From positions 109,382 to 173,381 of the forward strand of contig VRVR01000058.1 in the NCBI GenBank assembly GCA_009859145.1: a DNA stretch of 64,000 nucleotides, in the 5' to 3' direction. The position numbers and the translations under genes were made by a program. The notes below the pieces were generated by a model. That model did not search any database, was not told where the DNA came from, and worked only from the letters and a program-made list of their open reading frames with translations. Source of the DNA: Andalucia godoyi (taxonomy: Eukaryota > Discoba > Jakobea > Jakobida > Andaluciidae). Positions 39,134 to 49,075 of this stretch are shown in pieces (position 1 is the stretch's first letter; the number at the start of each line of letters is the position of its first letter).

Positions 39134-41158
39134 ATGGCATCAAGCGCGCGGATTGACAAGGAGTGCCAACGACTGTCATCGAAGCTGTCAGAGCCGGTGA
39201 ATCGCGCCCGCGTGTCCTTGCTGCTGCCGCATGCATCGCGCCAGTGCCTTGTTGACCATGCGTCCGTGATTCTGTCAGCGATTGAAAAGCACCGATCGGC
39301 GGACCTGTTCGTGGCGGTGTGTCTGCATGCAAGCTCGGAGACCTGGAGGTCGCAACTCAGCGCTGCGTTTTACCGCGACTTCATCAAGGATCCACGACGA
39401 CTGTCGCTTGTGCTATCCAGTCGACATGTATACTTGCTACGAAACCATTCGGACTATCTCGTGGCGAGACTGGACGCACTCGGAAGCGCGTTTCTCCAAA
39501 AGTACGACGGAAAGACAATGCGATCGGTGTCGGCAAGTGACGTGAAGAAGGCAGCAATTGTCGCGGATTGCTTGGCGAAACTGGTGCATGTCTTTCCAGC
39601 ATGTGTGACTGCGAGTGGGAGTTCCGCGTCAAAACAAGTCGCCAATCGCAGTACTATTCATTTCAAGAGTGGAAGTGGAAGTGGAAGTGGGAGTGGGAGT
39701 GGGAGTGGAAAAGGAGCGTCGCCCAGCAGTCCAGCATCAGCGTATGCCTCAGGACTGCTGGAGCGCATTTTGCGAGTGCTCGCAAAGTCAGCGCCAACTC
39801 GCACCTCTAGCACATCGCGGCTCGAGGATTGGAGGTCGTCGGAGCCCGTTTGCGAGTGGTTCCACAAACGGATTCTTGTCTCCATAATGTCGCATTCGTC
39901 GTTTCGTTGCTGCCGAAGCCAATTTCCGCTCAAGAGCTTGCTTTCCCTTGCATTGGAACATCAGCAGGTTGACTTGTTTGTGGTGCTGATTACCACTTTC
40001 GGCTCTGCACTCCTTCCGTTTCATCAGTCCATCTCCCATTTCCTCACAGACCCAAGTCTGTGGACTCACGACTTGTGGGCGTGCGCGTTTGAAAAGTGGC
40101 TCTGCGTAGGCGGAGTGTCGCTGTTGAGCCACCTGAAGAATTCAGTCTCGGGAGTGAAGCGCGGCGCGTCTGCCAGCGTCGAGGCAGGGCTGTTTTCCTT
40201 GTTGCTGGAATTCCCACAGCATTTGCTGATCAGAATCCTGCAGCGCTGCTCCCGCTTTCATTCCGGTACCGTTGGCGGAACCACGTTGCTTCCTTTTCTT
40301 CCGGAATCCATTGTCTCTGCGCTCGAGCAGCACCACCTCGCCAAGATTTACGAGGCCGTTTTGGTCTGCCCCAAGAATGCGCAGCCAGCGCATGTTGAAA
40401 TTGCATCTCTGTGCGCGGGCTGCCATGTCGGTGCCACGCCGTACTTCTCGCTTCACGTGCTGCTTTCCCAACGCTGCATGGGCTCCCGCATTGTTCGACG
40501 CAGAGTGCCTGAACATGTGCTGCACACGTGGTCATCGTTTCTCAGTTCGTATATCCATCCCCGATGCGGACCGTCGGTTCTTGTCCCAATTGCAGACATT
40601 CGAGAAACCGTTCAGCGTCTGGGCAAGTCCATTGCCGGTGTTGCGGCGCTGGAGCTTCAGCTAGACTGCGACCCTAGCCTGGAGGTCGAGGTGGGCCTCA
40701 GTCGAGATGGCCCCGCGTCCACTGCAGCACAGTCGCTTCCGACCGAGTCTGCGCCGGTGCGTCCTCAGCCGCTTACGGGCTCCAAACACTCGGAGCCGGG
40801 GGCTGCCGCGTCGACTGCTGCCGAGGTCCGTGCGGAGGACGTCGAAGATCCACCAGCCTCGAAACGGCCTCGTCCTGCAGCTGCCAGCAATCCTGTGCCT
40901 AGCAGTGTGCCTAGCAGTGTGCCTAGCAGTGTGCCTAGCAGTGTGCCTAGCAGTGTGCCAAACCCTCCGCCAACAGCCCCTCCAGCCGCCCGGTCGACTA
41001 TTGCACAGCCTCTCGTCACTCCCTCGCATTGGACGCAGCCGCAAGCTCAAACCCATGATAGTGCCCATGATGATGATGATGATGATGATGAACTGGCCTC
41101 GATTGGCTCTCTGGATTCTGACATTAGCTTGGGGTCCATGGACGACGACAACAAATAG
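39134..41158 (+). CDS. Helix-rich protein of unknown function with acidic tail
   Basis: 674 residues from the ATG at 39134; the frame opens at 39062 from a TTG only. No family is recognised. The first ~530 residues read as helical repeat-like segments (for example VDHASVILSAIEKHRSADLF, ADCLAKLVHVFPACV, SLLSLALEHQQVDLFVVLI, SLLLEFPQHLLIRILQRCSRF). They are broken by a Ser-Gly repeat (~residues 177-194, GGAAGT/GGGAGT units) and a few loops. The C-terminal part is Pro/Ser-rich with five V-P-S-S units encoded by identical 12-base repeats (40907-40957) and ends in seven Asp and SLDSDISLGSMDDDNK. A HEAT/ARM-like scaffold with a disordered tail is a guess. Confidence 0.75.
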   Translation: MASSARIDKECQRLSSKLSEPVNRARVSLLLPHASRQCLVDHASVILSAIEKHRSADLFVAVCLHASSETWRSQLSAAFYRDFIKDPRRLSLVLSSRHVYLLRNHSDYLVARLDALGSAFLQKYDGKTMRSVSASDVKKAAIVADCLAKLVHVFPACVTASGSSASKQVANRSTIHFKSGSGSGSGSGSGSGKGASPSSPASAYASGLLERILRVLAKSAPTRTSSTSRLEDWRSSEPVCEWFHKRILVSIMSHSSFRCCRSQFPLKSLLSLALEHQQVDLFVVLITTFGSALLPFHQSISHFLTDPSLWTHDLWACAFEKWLCVGGVSLLSHLKNSVSGVKRGASASVEAGLFSLLLEFPQHLLIRILQRCSRFHSGTVGGTTLLPFLPESIVSALEQHHLAKIYEAVLVCPKNAQPAHVEIASLCAGCHVGATPYFSLHVLLSQRCMGSRIVRRRVPEHVLHTWSSFLSSYIHPRCGPSVLVPIADIRETVQRLGKSIAGVAALELQLDCDPSLEVEVGLSRDGPASTAAQSLPTESAPVRPQPLTGSKHSEPGAAASTAAEVRAEDVEDPPASKRPRPAAASNPVPSSVPSSVPSSVPSSVPSSVPNPPPTAPPAARSTIAQPLVTPSHWTQPQAQTHDSAHDDDDDDDELASIGSLDSDISLGSMDDDNK

Positions 41159-41159
41159 C

Positions 41160-41220
41160 ACTTTCTAGCATGTCCAGCGGTGATCGATCCAGACTGGAAT
41201 GGAGCGCACAACATCTATTT
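41160..41220 (+). pseudogene. Second Fanzor/TnpB-like relic: C-terminal RuvC-III scrap
   Basis: Starting one base after the stop of the preceding gene, one frame reads HFLACPAVIDPDWNGAHNIYLK. This resembles the end of TnpB/Fanzor proteins (F-x-CPxC...DRDxNGARNIxLK), with the second Cys of the ribbon pair lost and DRD changed to DPD. Nothing of the rest of the protein is visible upstream or downstream. It is short, so the call depends on the D-x-NGAxNIxLK motif alone. Confidence 0.45.
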
Positions 41221-41512
41221 GAAGAGCACGGTGTGCATCCACTTGTGTGCTGGGGCCGGCCACTCTTGTCGATTGATTTTCGTAGGATCGATTATTCATG
41301 CAGGATTGCAACAGTACCAAAGAGATCCCATTAATATGGATGCCGGTTTCGCAGGAGTGTCCGTGTCCATCGTAACTTCTGTTCTATGCAACGCTCGTAA
41401 TATACCCCTTCTCAAATATGAGTCACCGCATTTGCGTCTTTCTCTTCTTTTCCTCGTATTCCGTTTCACACTTTGATTTTTGCTGCTATTGTAATTTTAA
41501 TTTTCCACTTTA

Positions 41513-41561
<49 letters not shown>
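41513..41561 (+). repeat. (ATT)n microsatellite
   Basis: About 16 ATT units, ~95 bases above the glycosyltransferase start at 41655. Confidence 0.95.
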
Positions 41562-41654
41562 TTTGTTCGTCTTTCTGACTGTTGGGCCTTGCACTGTTGC
41601 AGGGTTAGAGAAGTCTGTAACTTTAAAAAAGACAAATAGAACGCCGGGAGAACA

Positions 41655-43307
41655 ATGTTTGGCGGTCGGCTGAGCTCAGAGGATTGCGTGCGTCGATTTA
41701 GGAGTGTGCCCGGGTCGTTCATGATGGCGACTGCAGTTGTGCTGGCGGTTGTGTTTTACCGGTTTTCAGTGCACCAGGCACACACCGTTGTTGTACGGCA
41801 GACGGTTGCCGACGTCGTGTTGCCGCCGGCATCGGCTAAGGTCCCGGACTGGGTATCTGGGATGCCGGATGCAGAACTGCTGACGGACCTGTTCAACAAG
41901 CTGACGCTCAAGGCAGACTCGAATAGCGCCGTGGTCATGCTCTATGTGAATTATGCGTTTATTGTGCAGAAGTATGTGGAAAACTTTTTCTATTATTCGC
42001 GCAGAGCAGGCGTGTTTAATGTCGTGTGCGTTGCAGTGGACTCGCTCACGGTGCAGTACCTTGAAATCCGGGAGTTCTGCGCGGTGGTCGACGCCTCCGT
42101 GTGGAAGCGAGACGCGTTTTTGCCGGCACATGAGTACAGACGGGTCAACGCTGTCAAGGCGGTCCTCGGGCTGTATGCAATCGAGTTTGGATTCAACATT
42201 TTGTTTTCGGGCGCCGATGTTCTGTATGCAAAGAACCCATTTCACTACTTTTTGAATGACTCGGACGTCGAGCAGCAGTTCCAGCACTTTGGACCCGAGA
42301 GCGCGGTTGTCGGGTTCCAGCACCTCGATCATCTGAACAACGACTTTTTCTTCGTTCGCTCCAACAAGAAGACGAAGCTGATTATGAAGCACTTCCACGA
42401 TGCGACAATGTCGGATTTGCTCGTCAATGACCAGGATCTGTGGAATGGACTGGTGAGAAAGTACAATCACTGTTTCCAAAGACGAAGAACTTTGGAGGAT
42501 GCCGACGAGGTTAGCTGCTACATGCTCAACGGACCAATCTACGAGACCACTTTCAACGTGCGGTGCATCAGCTATTGCATTGCTCCATTCTCAGATGCGT
42601 ATACTCACAGGGAATGTCGGGAACCTGCTGCAATTCACTACACGGGAAACGATAAGTTCTGGAGAATGCGGGAGTCGGGGATGTGGCTCTTTGAAATGGA
42701 CACATACATGTACGGTCCTTGGATCCGACTGGACTTTTCCAAACTCAGCTCGAGCCTGCCGCTCGATGCCTATCGCAGCTTGTTGATTGCATTTTCGCAC
42801 TTTACCGCCAAGATTCCTGGAATGAAACTTGTCATGCCTCTCATTCCGTGCAAGCTCCATCCCGAGTACAAGGTATGGCTACACCGCGAGGAGTGCTCCA
42901 TCGACTTTTTCTTCCGCACCGACGTGATGATGGGCCTCTCCTTCATTCGCCCGCAGCAACATACATACATGAATCCGTTGCTTATGCATGCCGACCGCCA
43001 CGCAGTTGCCTGTGCCGATTTTGATCTCGCGACACTTCGATGCAAGGTGCAGACGTCGACGGCCTCCGACTTTACGCCGTCGTTAGCAGGAGACATGGGC
43101 CCTGACCTTGCGCTGATTGCAAAGACACGTGGAAACAATGATAGGACGCATTTCGTAATCGACGTTGTGTTAAGTGGCGGCGTTGAAAATACACTGCCCT
43201 CAAATCCAGAGATTGTTGCTGTGCAACAACAGGTTGGGCCGTCATTTTGTTTCCTCGAGCACAACTGGGATAACTGGGTCAAAGCAGGGTATGTTATGTT
43301 TCGCTAG
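41655..43307 (+). CDS. Nucleotide-diphospho-sugar transferase (PF03407-type), type II membrane protein
   Basis: 550 residues. A short cytoplasmic start and one membrane helix (SFMMATAVVLAVVFYRF, ~21-37) suit a Golgi enzyme. The following region matches the PF03407 family (plant RRA/XEG113-like and animal members): VVCVAVDSLTVQYLEIREF, VNAVKAVLGLYAIEFGFNILFSGADVLYAKNPFHYF, and LNNDFFFVRSNKKTKLIMKHFHDAT followed by NDQDLWNGLV. The metal-binding site, usually FSDxDVVW, reads FSGADVLY, so the first Asp of DxD (position 186) is Gly. The C-terminal ~150 residues hold Cys- and His-containing segments. Activity may be altered or use another metal ligand. Acceptor and donor are unknown. Confidence 0.83.
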   Translation: MFGGRLSSEDCVRRFRSVPGSFMMATAVVLAVVFYRFSVHQAHTVVVRQTVADVVLPPASAKVPDWVSGMPDAELLTDLFNKLTLKADSNSAVVMLYVNYAFIVQKYVENFFYYSRRAGVFNVVCVAVDSLTVQYLEIREFCAVVDASVWKRDAFLPAHEYRRVNAVKAVLGLYAIEFGFNILFSGADVLYAKNPFHYFLNDSDVEQQFQHFGPESAVVGFQHLDHLNNDFFFVRSNKKTKLIMKHFHDATMSDLLVNDQDLWNGLVRKYNHCFQRRRTLEDADEVSCYMLNGPIYETTFNVRCISYCIAPFSDAYTHRECREPAAIHYTGNDKFWRMRESGMWLFEMDTYMYGPWIRLDFSKLSSSLPLDAYRSLLIAFSHFTAKIPGMKLVMPLIPCKLHPEYKVWLHREECSIDFFFRTDVMMGLSFIRPQQHTYMNPLLMHADRHAVACADFDLATLRCKVQTSTASDFTPSLAGDMGPDLALIAKTRGNNDRTHFVIDVVLSGGVENTLPSNPEIVAVQQQVGPSFCFLEHNWDNWVKAGYVMFR

Positions 43308-43384
43308 ATGCCCCGTTCCCCCCGCTTCCGCCTCGCGACAGCCGTCATCGCCATCGCTGGCATTATTGTTATTATTGTTACGAT

Positions 43385-43416
<32 letters not shown>

Positions 43417-43658
43417 TCGCCATCATCACCAAATCTTGTTGTCTTCCACGCCACTGAGAACGGCCATTTACGTCGTCTGTGTGACGCACAGCTGAAGCTC
43501 TATGTTTTCAATTTTTATTATGCAACGTGAGAAGAGCAGCAGACAACACTGCAAAACATAGTAAACACATAACAAAGGGAGAAAGGGAGAAGGGGGCAGA
43601 GCGGGCGAGAAGAACAGGAAAGGACGCAAGAAATCGAAACACAGAGTAATAATGCGAA

Positions 43659-44459
43659 TTAGCGTGCATTATTGTATGGTGTTGCAGTTGGTCTAAGGAC
43701 GATTTCGGTCGGGCAGCCTCTTGAAGGGAATCGGACGACAAAGAGCACTGTATCTGCAATGTCTTCCGGTTGCAGCATGAGGGATGGGATGCAATTCGGT
43801 CTCGTGTTGACAAGGGCAGTGTTCACGGTTCCTGGGCAGATGACGGACACCTTGATGTTGCTTTCTCTGAGATCTTCGAAAATTGCATGTGAGAATGCGC
43901 GAATTGCACTCTTTGAAGCGCAATAAGCCCCTGCATTCTTGATTGGCACGACCCCTGCAAAGCTCGAGATGAACACGATCGACTTGCCGAAGCCAGTTTC
44001 TGGGGCACTGAGCAGCACAGGGGACATCAGCTGGGTGAGATGAATGACTGATGCAATGTTGACGGCGACACATGCGTCCCACGCAGCGATACTGCTCTCT
44101 GCAATGGCCCCGTGGCCCAGCACTCCCGCCGAATGCACAACAATCGTAAAGTACTCGACAGCCGCCAATGCCTTTTGCACCGCAGCGTCCACACTCGCGG
44201 TTTGCGACATGTCGCACTCAATGCACGTCACCGAGCACGCCGGATCCGTCTCCTCCAGACTCCGCTGCACGCTCTCAAGCTCCGTCATCCCACGGCCCAT
44301 CAGCACCATCACGCGGACACCAGACCGCAACAGACGCCGGCAGATCTCGGAGCCTATGCCCCCCGACGCACCCGTGACCAGCGCCCGGTCCGAAGAAACG
44401 GCTGTAGACACAGCCGAAGATGCTGCGGCCGCGGCACTCGCCAAAGTCGTGGTGCTCAT
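43659..44459 (-). CDS. Short-chain dehydrogenase/reductase (classical SDR)
   Basis: 266 residues. A Ser/Ala/Thr-rich N-terminus (~1-23) is followed by the Rossmann fold: cofactor motif TGASGGIG (29-36), CDMS (~82-85), HSAG in place of NNAG (109-112), Asn134, Ser165/166 in FISSF and the catalytic Y179-x-x-x-K183 (YCASK). PG near residue 210 marks the substrate loop. The C-terminus has no membrane helix. The family uses NAD(P)(H) to oxidise or reduce alcohols, ketones or sterols; the substrate cannot be read from sequence. Divergent from the GT2 gene across a ~600-base spacer. Confidence 0.92.
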   Translation of the reverse strand: MSTTTLASAAAAASSAVSTAVSSDRALVTGASGGIGSEICRRLLRSGVRVMVLMGRGMTELESVQRSLEETDPACSVTCIECDMSQTASVDAAVQKALAAVEYFTIVVHSAGVLGHGAIAESSIAAWDACVAVNIASVIHLTQLMSPVLLSAPETGFGKSIVFISSFAGVVPIKNAGAYCASKSAIRAFSHAIFEDLRESNIKVSVICPGTVNTALVNTRPNCIPSLMLQPEDIADTVLFVVRFPSRGCPTEIVLRPTATPYNNAR

Positions 44460-45074
44460 GCAATGGCGCAGGTGACAAGTGTGATGCAGCTACCTCCAGA
44501 AACCCTTCTCTCAAAAACAAGCACGCAATTCTACTTTGAACACCGAGTAACAACGATCAATCGACAGCTGCACAACCGCCCAAATGAGCACACGTGGACC
44601 CAGTGGACCAATAAACAGAAAGAGAAATAGAACATCACAAGAAGCGGGGAAAAAACAGCGCTAGTCTCAAGCATCAAGATGCTCAAAAAAAACAAAAAAA
44701 AGGCTGACGGCAAATATCCCCTCAACTCAAACGATACTGAAAAACAAAAAGGCTAGAATAATGCGGCACCTTCCAGGAAAAATTTCCTCCGGACTCTCGC
44801 GCGAGGCTACTTGTTGGGTTGTTGCAGCGTCAATTGACACCTGCTTTTTTTTTGTTGCATCGTTGTCTGTTTCTTCTTGTGCTCGTTTGTTTCATTGGTG
44901 CGTTTGCGTGTTCAGATTCCACTCTTCTCTTCCCTTCTTTTTTCCATACCTTTTCTGTTTTTCATTGTTCCTTCTTCTGCGATCGTATTGGTTTGGGTTT
45001 GCTCAACCAAATCTTGTCGACACACACAGACACACACAGATACATCGTGGAGAGGGATCGAGGGATTGCGGACC
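44460..45074. other. Divergent intergenic region
   Basis: About 615 bases with A-rich runs (~44682-44702), T-rich tracts and a short CACACAGA repeat just above the GT2 start. No supported gene. Confidence 0.5.
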
Positions 45075-46718
45075 ATGCTGTCGTATTCATACTCTTCGAA
45101 TCGGCGAGTGAGGACGATGCGCAACAGCGCGATGGTGCTGTGCGGCATCGGGTTCCTGATCTATCTGGTGATCGCTTCAAATGAGCACTACAAGACGCCG
45201 GAAAAGATCAGAAAGTCAAAGTTGACGGACGGAGACGGGGTGGTGGTATCGTGCAAATCGTGGCTGGACACGCCGTATGCGCTGCCTGCGTTTTCAGATC
45301 CGCCTGCGCCACCGGCAACCGAGGTGCTGAGTGCCAAGCAGGGCTATCTGCAGCGAAACATCGCGGCGTTTGCACTGCCGACGTACAGCGAGCTTGTTGC
45401 TGAGCCAGAGATTGTTCCCGCGAGCGCGCCGTCGGACGTCACAGTGATTCTCAACGTGTGGAAGCGCGTGCACTTGCTCGAAAATCAGATCAAGGCTCTG
45501 CTGAAACAGACCGCCCCGCCTGCGCACATCTGGGTCGTTGCATTTGGCTCGGTGCAGTACGACGACGCGCTGGAGCAGGTTCAATCTATTAAGAAGCTGT
45601 GTGTGGGAGCCAGCATTGATGTATTTTACTCCAGCGAAAATCTTGGCTACTATGGCCGTTTTGAAATCGCACTTTCTGCAAAGACACGGTACGTGTGGGT
45701 CGTCGACGATGATGTGCTGCCCGGAACAGAGTTTCTGCAATTCCTGGTACATGCAATGAGGACAAAATACCGAGGAGTGCTTGGGTCGATTGGGTGGCTG
45801 TTGCCCGGTGCCCGTGCCGACTTGTCAGTACCATTCCACTTTCATTACACGCAAGGCGGCGTCATGTTTCCGGACCCGTGGACAAAGGTGGAGGCGACCC
45901 GACTCTCCCCAGTCGATTATCTGTGCTCGACGTGGTTTATGGAATCCGCCTGGGTGCCGCTGCTGTTCCGTGACCCACCGTTCACGCGAGACACTGGAGA
46001 GGACTTTATGCTGTCGTACGCCGTGCTGCGCCATGTGGGGCTCCAAACGTATGTGTTGCCAGTTGACGCCGCGAACAAGGAAACGTGGGGAAGCATGGAA
46101 CAGAAGCTTGGATGGTCGCTGGGCACTACAGACTGGAGGCGCACGATCCGGAGAGACCGCCAGTACTTCTTTTACCTGCAGCGAGGACATGCTTTTCAGT
46201 GGATGCGGCTGTACGAAGCCGAGAACCATCCATTGCGATGCAGATTACTGCTGGCAACCAGCGAAACGGAGCCAGCGGCAGTCCGCGGGTTCCTCGATGT
46301 CTTTTCTGCACCCTCGCTCCCCGCGTTTGTGCTGCTGATCACTCCAGACGAGAAGTCTGCGCAGGACTTTTCCAACGCGGTCAATGACCCACGCCTGTCG
46401 TATGTACCCTTTGAAGACATTGACGACGCAATCTCCGACGTGGACGTTGTGAAGTGTCACAAGATCGGACTGTTTGTCTTCGTCGGAAACGGACCCGATT
46501 TCGCCACCGACGGCTTGGAAACCCGGCTTCAGACGTTCCTCGAAGGAATCACTCCTGTTGACGTCTTTGCGATCCCAAAGGCCTCTGTTGCACGGCACAG
46601 CCAGATCCTCGGTGGCGTTTCCTCATTCGACGAGGAAGTCGCCGTTGCTGAAGTCTTGTTCCGAAAACGCGGATACACTGTGCAAAAGTACGAAAAACAG
46701 AAGCCCGTCAAACAGTAA
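45075..46718 (+). CDS. GT2-like glycosyltransferase, type II membrane protein
   Basis: 547 residues from the ATG at 45075; the frame is open upstream to 44877 through T-rich leader. A membrane helix (SAMVLCGIGFLIYLVI, ~18-33) follows a short basic start. The catalytic domain shows DVTVILNVWKRVHLLENQIKALLKQT (a GT2-type first strand and helix, ~119-145) and RYVWVVDDDVLPGTEFL with the DDD metal site at 211-213. Then come WFMESAWVPLLFRDPPF and TGEDFMLSYAVLRHVG (ED of the catalytic-base region, ~316). The last ~170 residues are a second alpha/beta segment (VLLITPDEKSAQDF, IGLFVFVGNGPDF). Donor, acceptor and linkage are not readable. Likely Golgi. Confidence 0.85.
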   Translation: MLSYSYSSNRRVRTMRNSAMVLCGIGFLIYLVIASNEHYKTPEKIRKSKLTDGDGVVVSCKSWLDTPYALPAFSDPPAPPATEVLSAKQGYLQRNIAAFALPTYSELVAEPEIVPASAPSDVTVILNVWKRVHLLENQIKALLKQTAPPAHIWVVAFGSVQYDDALEQVQSIKKLCVGASIDVFYSSENLGYYGRFEIALSAKTRYVWVVDDDVLPGTEFLQFLVHAMRTKYRGVLGSIGWLLPGARADLSVPFHFHYTQGGVMFPDPWTKVEATRLSPVDYLCSTWFMESAWVPLLFRDPPFTRDTGEDFMLSYAVLRHVGLQTYVLPVDAANKETWGSMEQKLGWSLGTTDWRRTIRRDRQYFFYLQRGHAFQWMRLYEAENHPLRCRLLLATSETEPAAVRGFLDVFSAPSLPAFVLLITPDEKSAQDFSNAVNDPRLSYVPFEDIDDAISDVDVVKCHKIGLFVFVGNGPDFATDGLETRLQTFLEGITPVDVFAIPKASVARHSQILGGVSSFDEEVAVAEVLFRKRGYTVQKYEKQKPVKQ

Positions 46719-47042
46719 CCAGCGCTTGTTTTTGAATTCCTTTTTTGGTGTTCCCCGTCGCGTCCTGACTCCTGTTCATGCCCACAGACAGTTTCTGGGT
46801 CTTTGTTTTTTTGGGGGGGAGGGGGATTCTCCGTTTCCAAGACGAATCGTGTTTCCCTGCAAAGTATGCAAGATCCTGCAGCAGCTGCTCCGGCATTGAC
46901 GATCATAGTCTCTCTCCATCATTTCATCTTCTCCTATTTCTTCCCCCCTCCTTTTTATATGTGTTGTACTATTATAACCCGTACTGTCGTCCTCCAAGCT
47001 CAGAGTGTACCCTGGGGCACCAGTAAACCTTGCATAGATTAG
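46719..47042. other. Intergenic region
   Basis: 3' flank of the GT2 gene: T-rich and G-rich tracts (GGGGGGGAGGGGG near 46812), no supported gene. Confidence 0.45.
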
Positions 47043-47195
47043 TCATTTGTAGTTCTGCATGTTGCCACTGATGCTGCAAATTTTGGTTCCGACTTGCTGG
47101 TGGAAGTGTTTCATAAAGGTGCCGTTGGATAATGACACGTCATCGTCATGCATACGGAAGTACATCCATTCATCGCGGTTTTGTTCGCTTTTCAT
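47043..47195 (-). repeat. Dispersed repeat copy B, within a 50-codon ORF
   Basis: An ATG-to-TGA frame of 50 codons reads MKSEQNRDEWMYFRMHDDDV and on to ...NMQNYK. Bases 47160-47121 match 2752-2791 at 35 of 40 positions, and the match extends loosely upstream. Both copies encode YFRMHD..VSL.NG. I cannot name the parent gene; a decayed mobile-element or gene-duplication scrap is most likely, as both copies lie close to transposon relics. Confidence 0.5.
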
Positions 47196-47643
47196 TTACA
47201 AATACTGAAAATGGTCCACAGCATTTTTTCTGTGATAATGCTGGGGACTGGTAGAGTTGGGGACGGCGAGCAGTCTGGCACACGAATATCGCCTGGGGAC
47301 GACGTCGTTCAGGAGTTATACGTAAAATATTAATTACCTAATTCCCGACTACAGTCGTTTTTTATCAGTATATTTTTCAACAGTGAATCTGTCCTCGCCG
47401 CTGCACCCAGTGATGGAATGTGGCACGGGGGACATCCCATGCGTGCGCTCCGAGCCTTTTTGTTGCCCGGCGGGACACTAAACACGCTCGCAAAGAAGAG
47501 ACAGGGAGGGTGTAATCTGTTGCATTCCGTTGAGTTATGCAGAGTAAACAGAGCAATGCATCCAGATTGGGTTCTTTATTGTACCACGCGTGCTCATCGG
47601 GGGGTGCGTACGGCGAGGTACAGCGCACACAGCTCCCGCCCCG

Positions 47644-48640
47644 TCAGAGCCGAAGCAGCCGTTTGCGCACTATGTCGTCTTGGTGTGAGAGGCTTGCGGC
47701 GATGGCACTGGACTGGGCTTCGCAGAGTTCCTGAACGTACTCCTCGACATTTCGAATCGGATCGGGTCCTTGTGCAGTACCCAGCAGGTGACGACTGAGA
47801 TTGACGTTGCCTCCGTACATAAGGCGTGCAGGTGTTGTACCCAGCGAAGTATGGGGGCTTGCATTGACGATACGCTGCACCAAAGGCAGCACTGAGCTCC
47901 AAGAGGCGACAACTCGGCGATCCGTGACGATCGCTCGGATGTGCCGTACCACCTCCCCGTTCGTTCGCTCAATCAGTCCGTTGGACTGGGGGCGATACGC
48001 TATCGTGTATTGATGGTCTGTGCCGACAAGACGCAGGAGATCTTCGATAATTTGAGCGGCGAACTGTGAACCGTTGTCTGTGCGGAGTGCCTTGGGTGCA
48101 TCGTAGCGACCGAAGATAGGAAACAACGCTGTTGCTGCTTCGTGTGCGGTGACACCTTTCGTCGGAAACAGCTCGACGAAACGTGTGAATGCGTCCATGC
48201 ACACGATGAGGTAGCGATTTCCCAGATCGTCCAGAGGAAAGGGGCCGACCGTATCCACTGCCACCACCTCAAAAGGTTCTGTTACGACAGTGGTATGCAG
48301 TGCCGCTGCGTAGCTGCCCTGCCCGAGGCGCACCTTCTGGCAGGTTGGGCATGGCTGGATAAAGTTGTGAACATCATCCTCCAAACCATCCCATTGTATG
48401 CCGGACTCTCGAAGCGACTGCACCGTGGCCGGATGACACAGCGAAACAACGCGACAAGCAGTTGGCGACAACGTTCACTGCTCCTGGCACGTGCACGACG
48501 TGAAAGTTGAACTCGGCCAGGCGCAGGCGCCAGCGCATGAGCTTCGGTGACGAAGACTTTGATATGAAGGTAAGATTGCGATGGTCGGTCTCGACTGTAA
48601 ATGCATGCCCGAGTAGGTGGTGCGACAAGGTAGTCACGGA
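47644..48640 (-). pseudogene. Ty3/gypsy retrotransposon fragment: RNase H end and integrase, frame-broken
   Basis: From 48637 one frame reads the end of a reverse-transcriptase RNase H domain (HAFTVETDHRNLTFI, then RWRLRLAEFNFHVVHVPGAVNVVANCLSR). From ~48471 another frame reads integrase: a partial zinc-binding region ending CPTCQK, then AVDTVGPF, LRTDNGSQF and GLIERTNGEV. These give the D, D35E catalytic residues with the correct 35-residue spacing between the last two. The ~80 residues usually between RNase H and the integrase zinc finger are missing and the frame changes there. There are no LTRs, gag, protease or polymerase core. The integrase core is open for 276 codons, so decay may be fairly recent. 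Confidence 0.87.
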
Positions 48641-48646
48641 GAGAAA

Positions 48647-49075
48647 CTACAGCTTCCCGAGGGATTCAGGTATGTATCTGCTCAACTGGTTGGAATCCAA
48701 CTCCAAGTAGACCAGGGCGCTGAAATTTCCCACGGATCCTGGCACAGACCCTGTTAACAATGTCGATCGGATCTTCAGTGTATTCAACTGAAGCAAATTG
48801 CCCACTGTGTCCGGCAGGGTTCCCGTAAGGTTGCTGAACGAAAAGTCAATCTGCCTAAGCGCGGTCATATTTCCGATCGAATCTGGGACTGGACCTGTCA
48901 GTTGGATGTTGGAGGAAAGATCCAAACTCTGCAGTGTATTCAGACGCCCAATCGACGCACGCATGCGACCGACGAGATGTGTACGAGAAATGCTTGATGA
49001 ACGGGGAATCGCGTCGGTCACCCCTTTCTTCGTTGAAACATACAGTGAGGGTCGGTTTCCAGGCGGCAATCTCAA
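48647..49075 (-). pseudogene. Leucine-rich-repeat gene fragment, cut off by retrotransposon sequence
   Basis: 143 codons. Four to five plant-type LRRs are clear: LNTLQSLDLSSNIQLTGPVP, DSIGNMTALRQIDFSFSNLT, DTVGNLLQLNTLKIRSTLLT, GSVGNFSALVYLELDSNQLS, then IPESLGKL. They fit LxxLxxLxLxxNxLxGxIPxSIGNL, the repeat of LRR receptor-like and extracellular LRR proteins. There is no signal peptide, capping Cys or kinase domain. The frame stops immediately where the gypsy RNase H sequence begins (about 48640), so the gene was truncated there. A short upstream exon is possible but not seen. Confidence 0.75.

Noticed and set aside
47377-47628. Minus-strand frame after the integrase as a host gene
   Set aside because: It directly follows the gypsy integrase and is most simply its decayed 3' part; no domain is visible.
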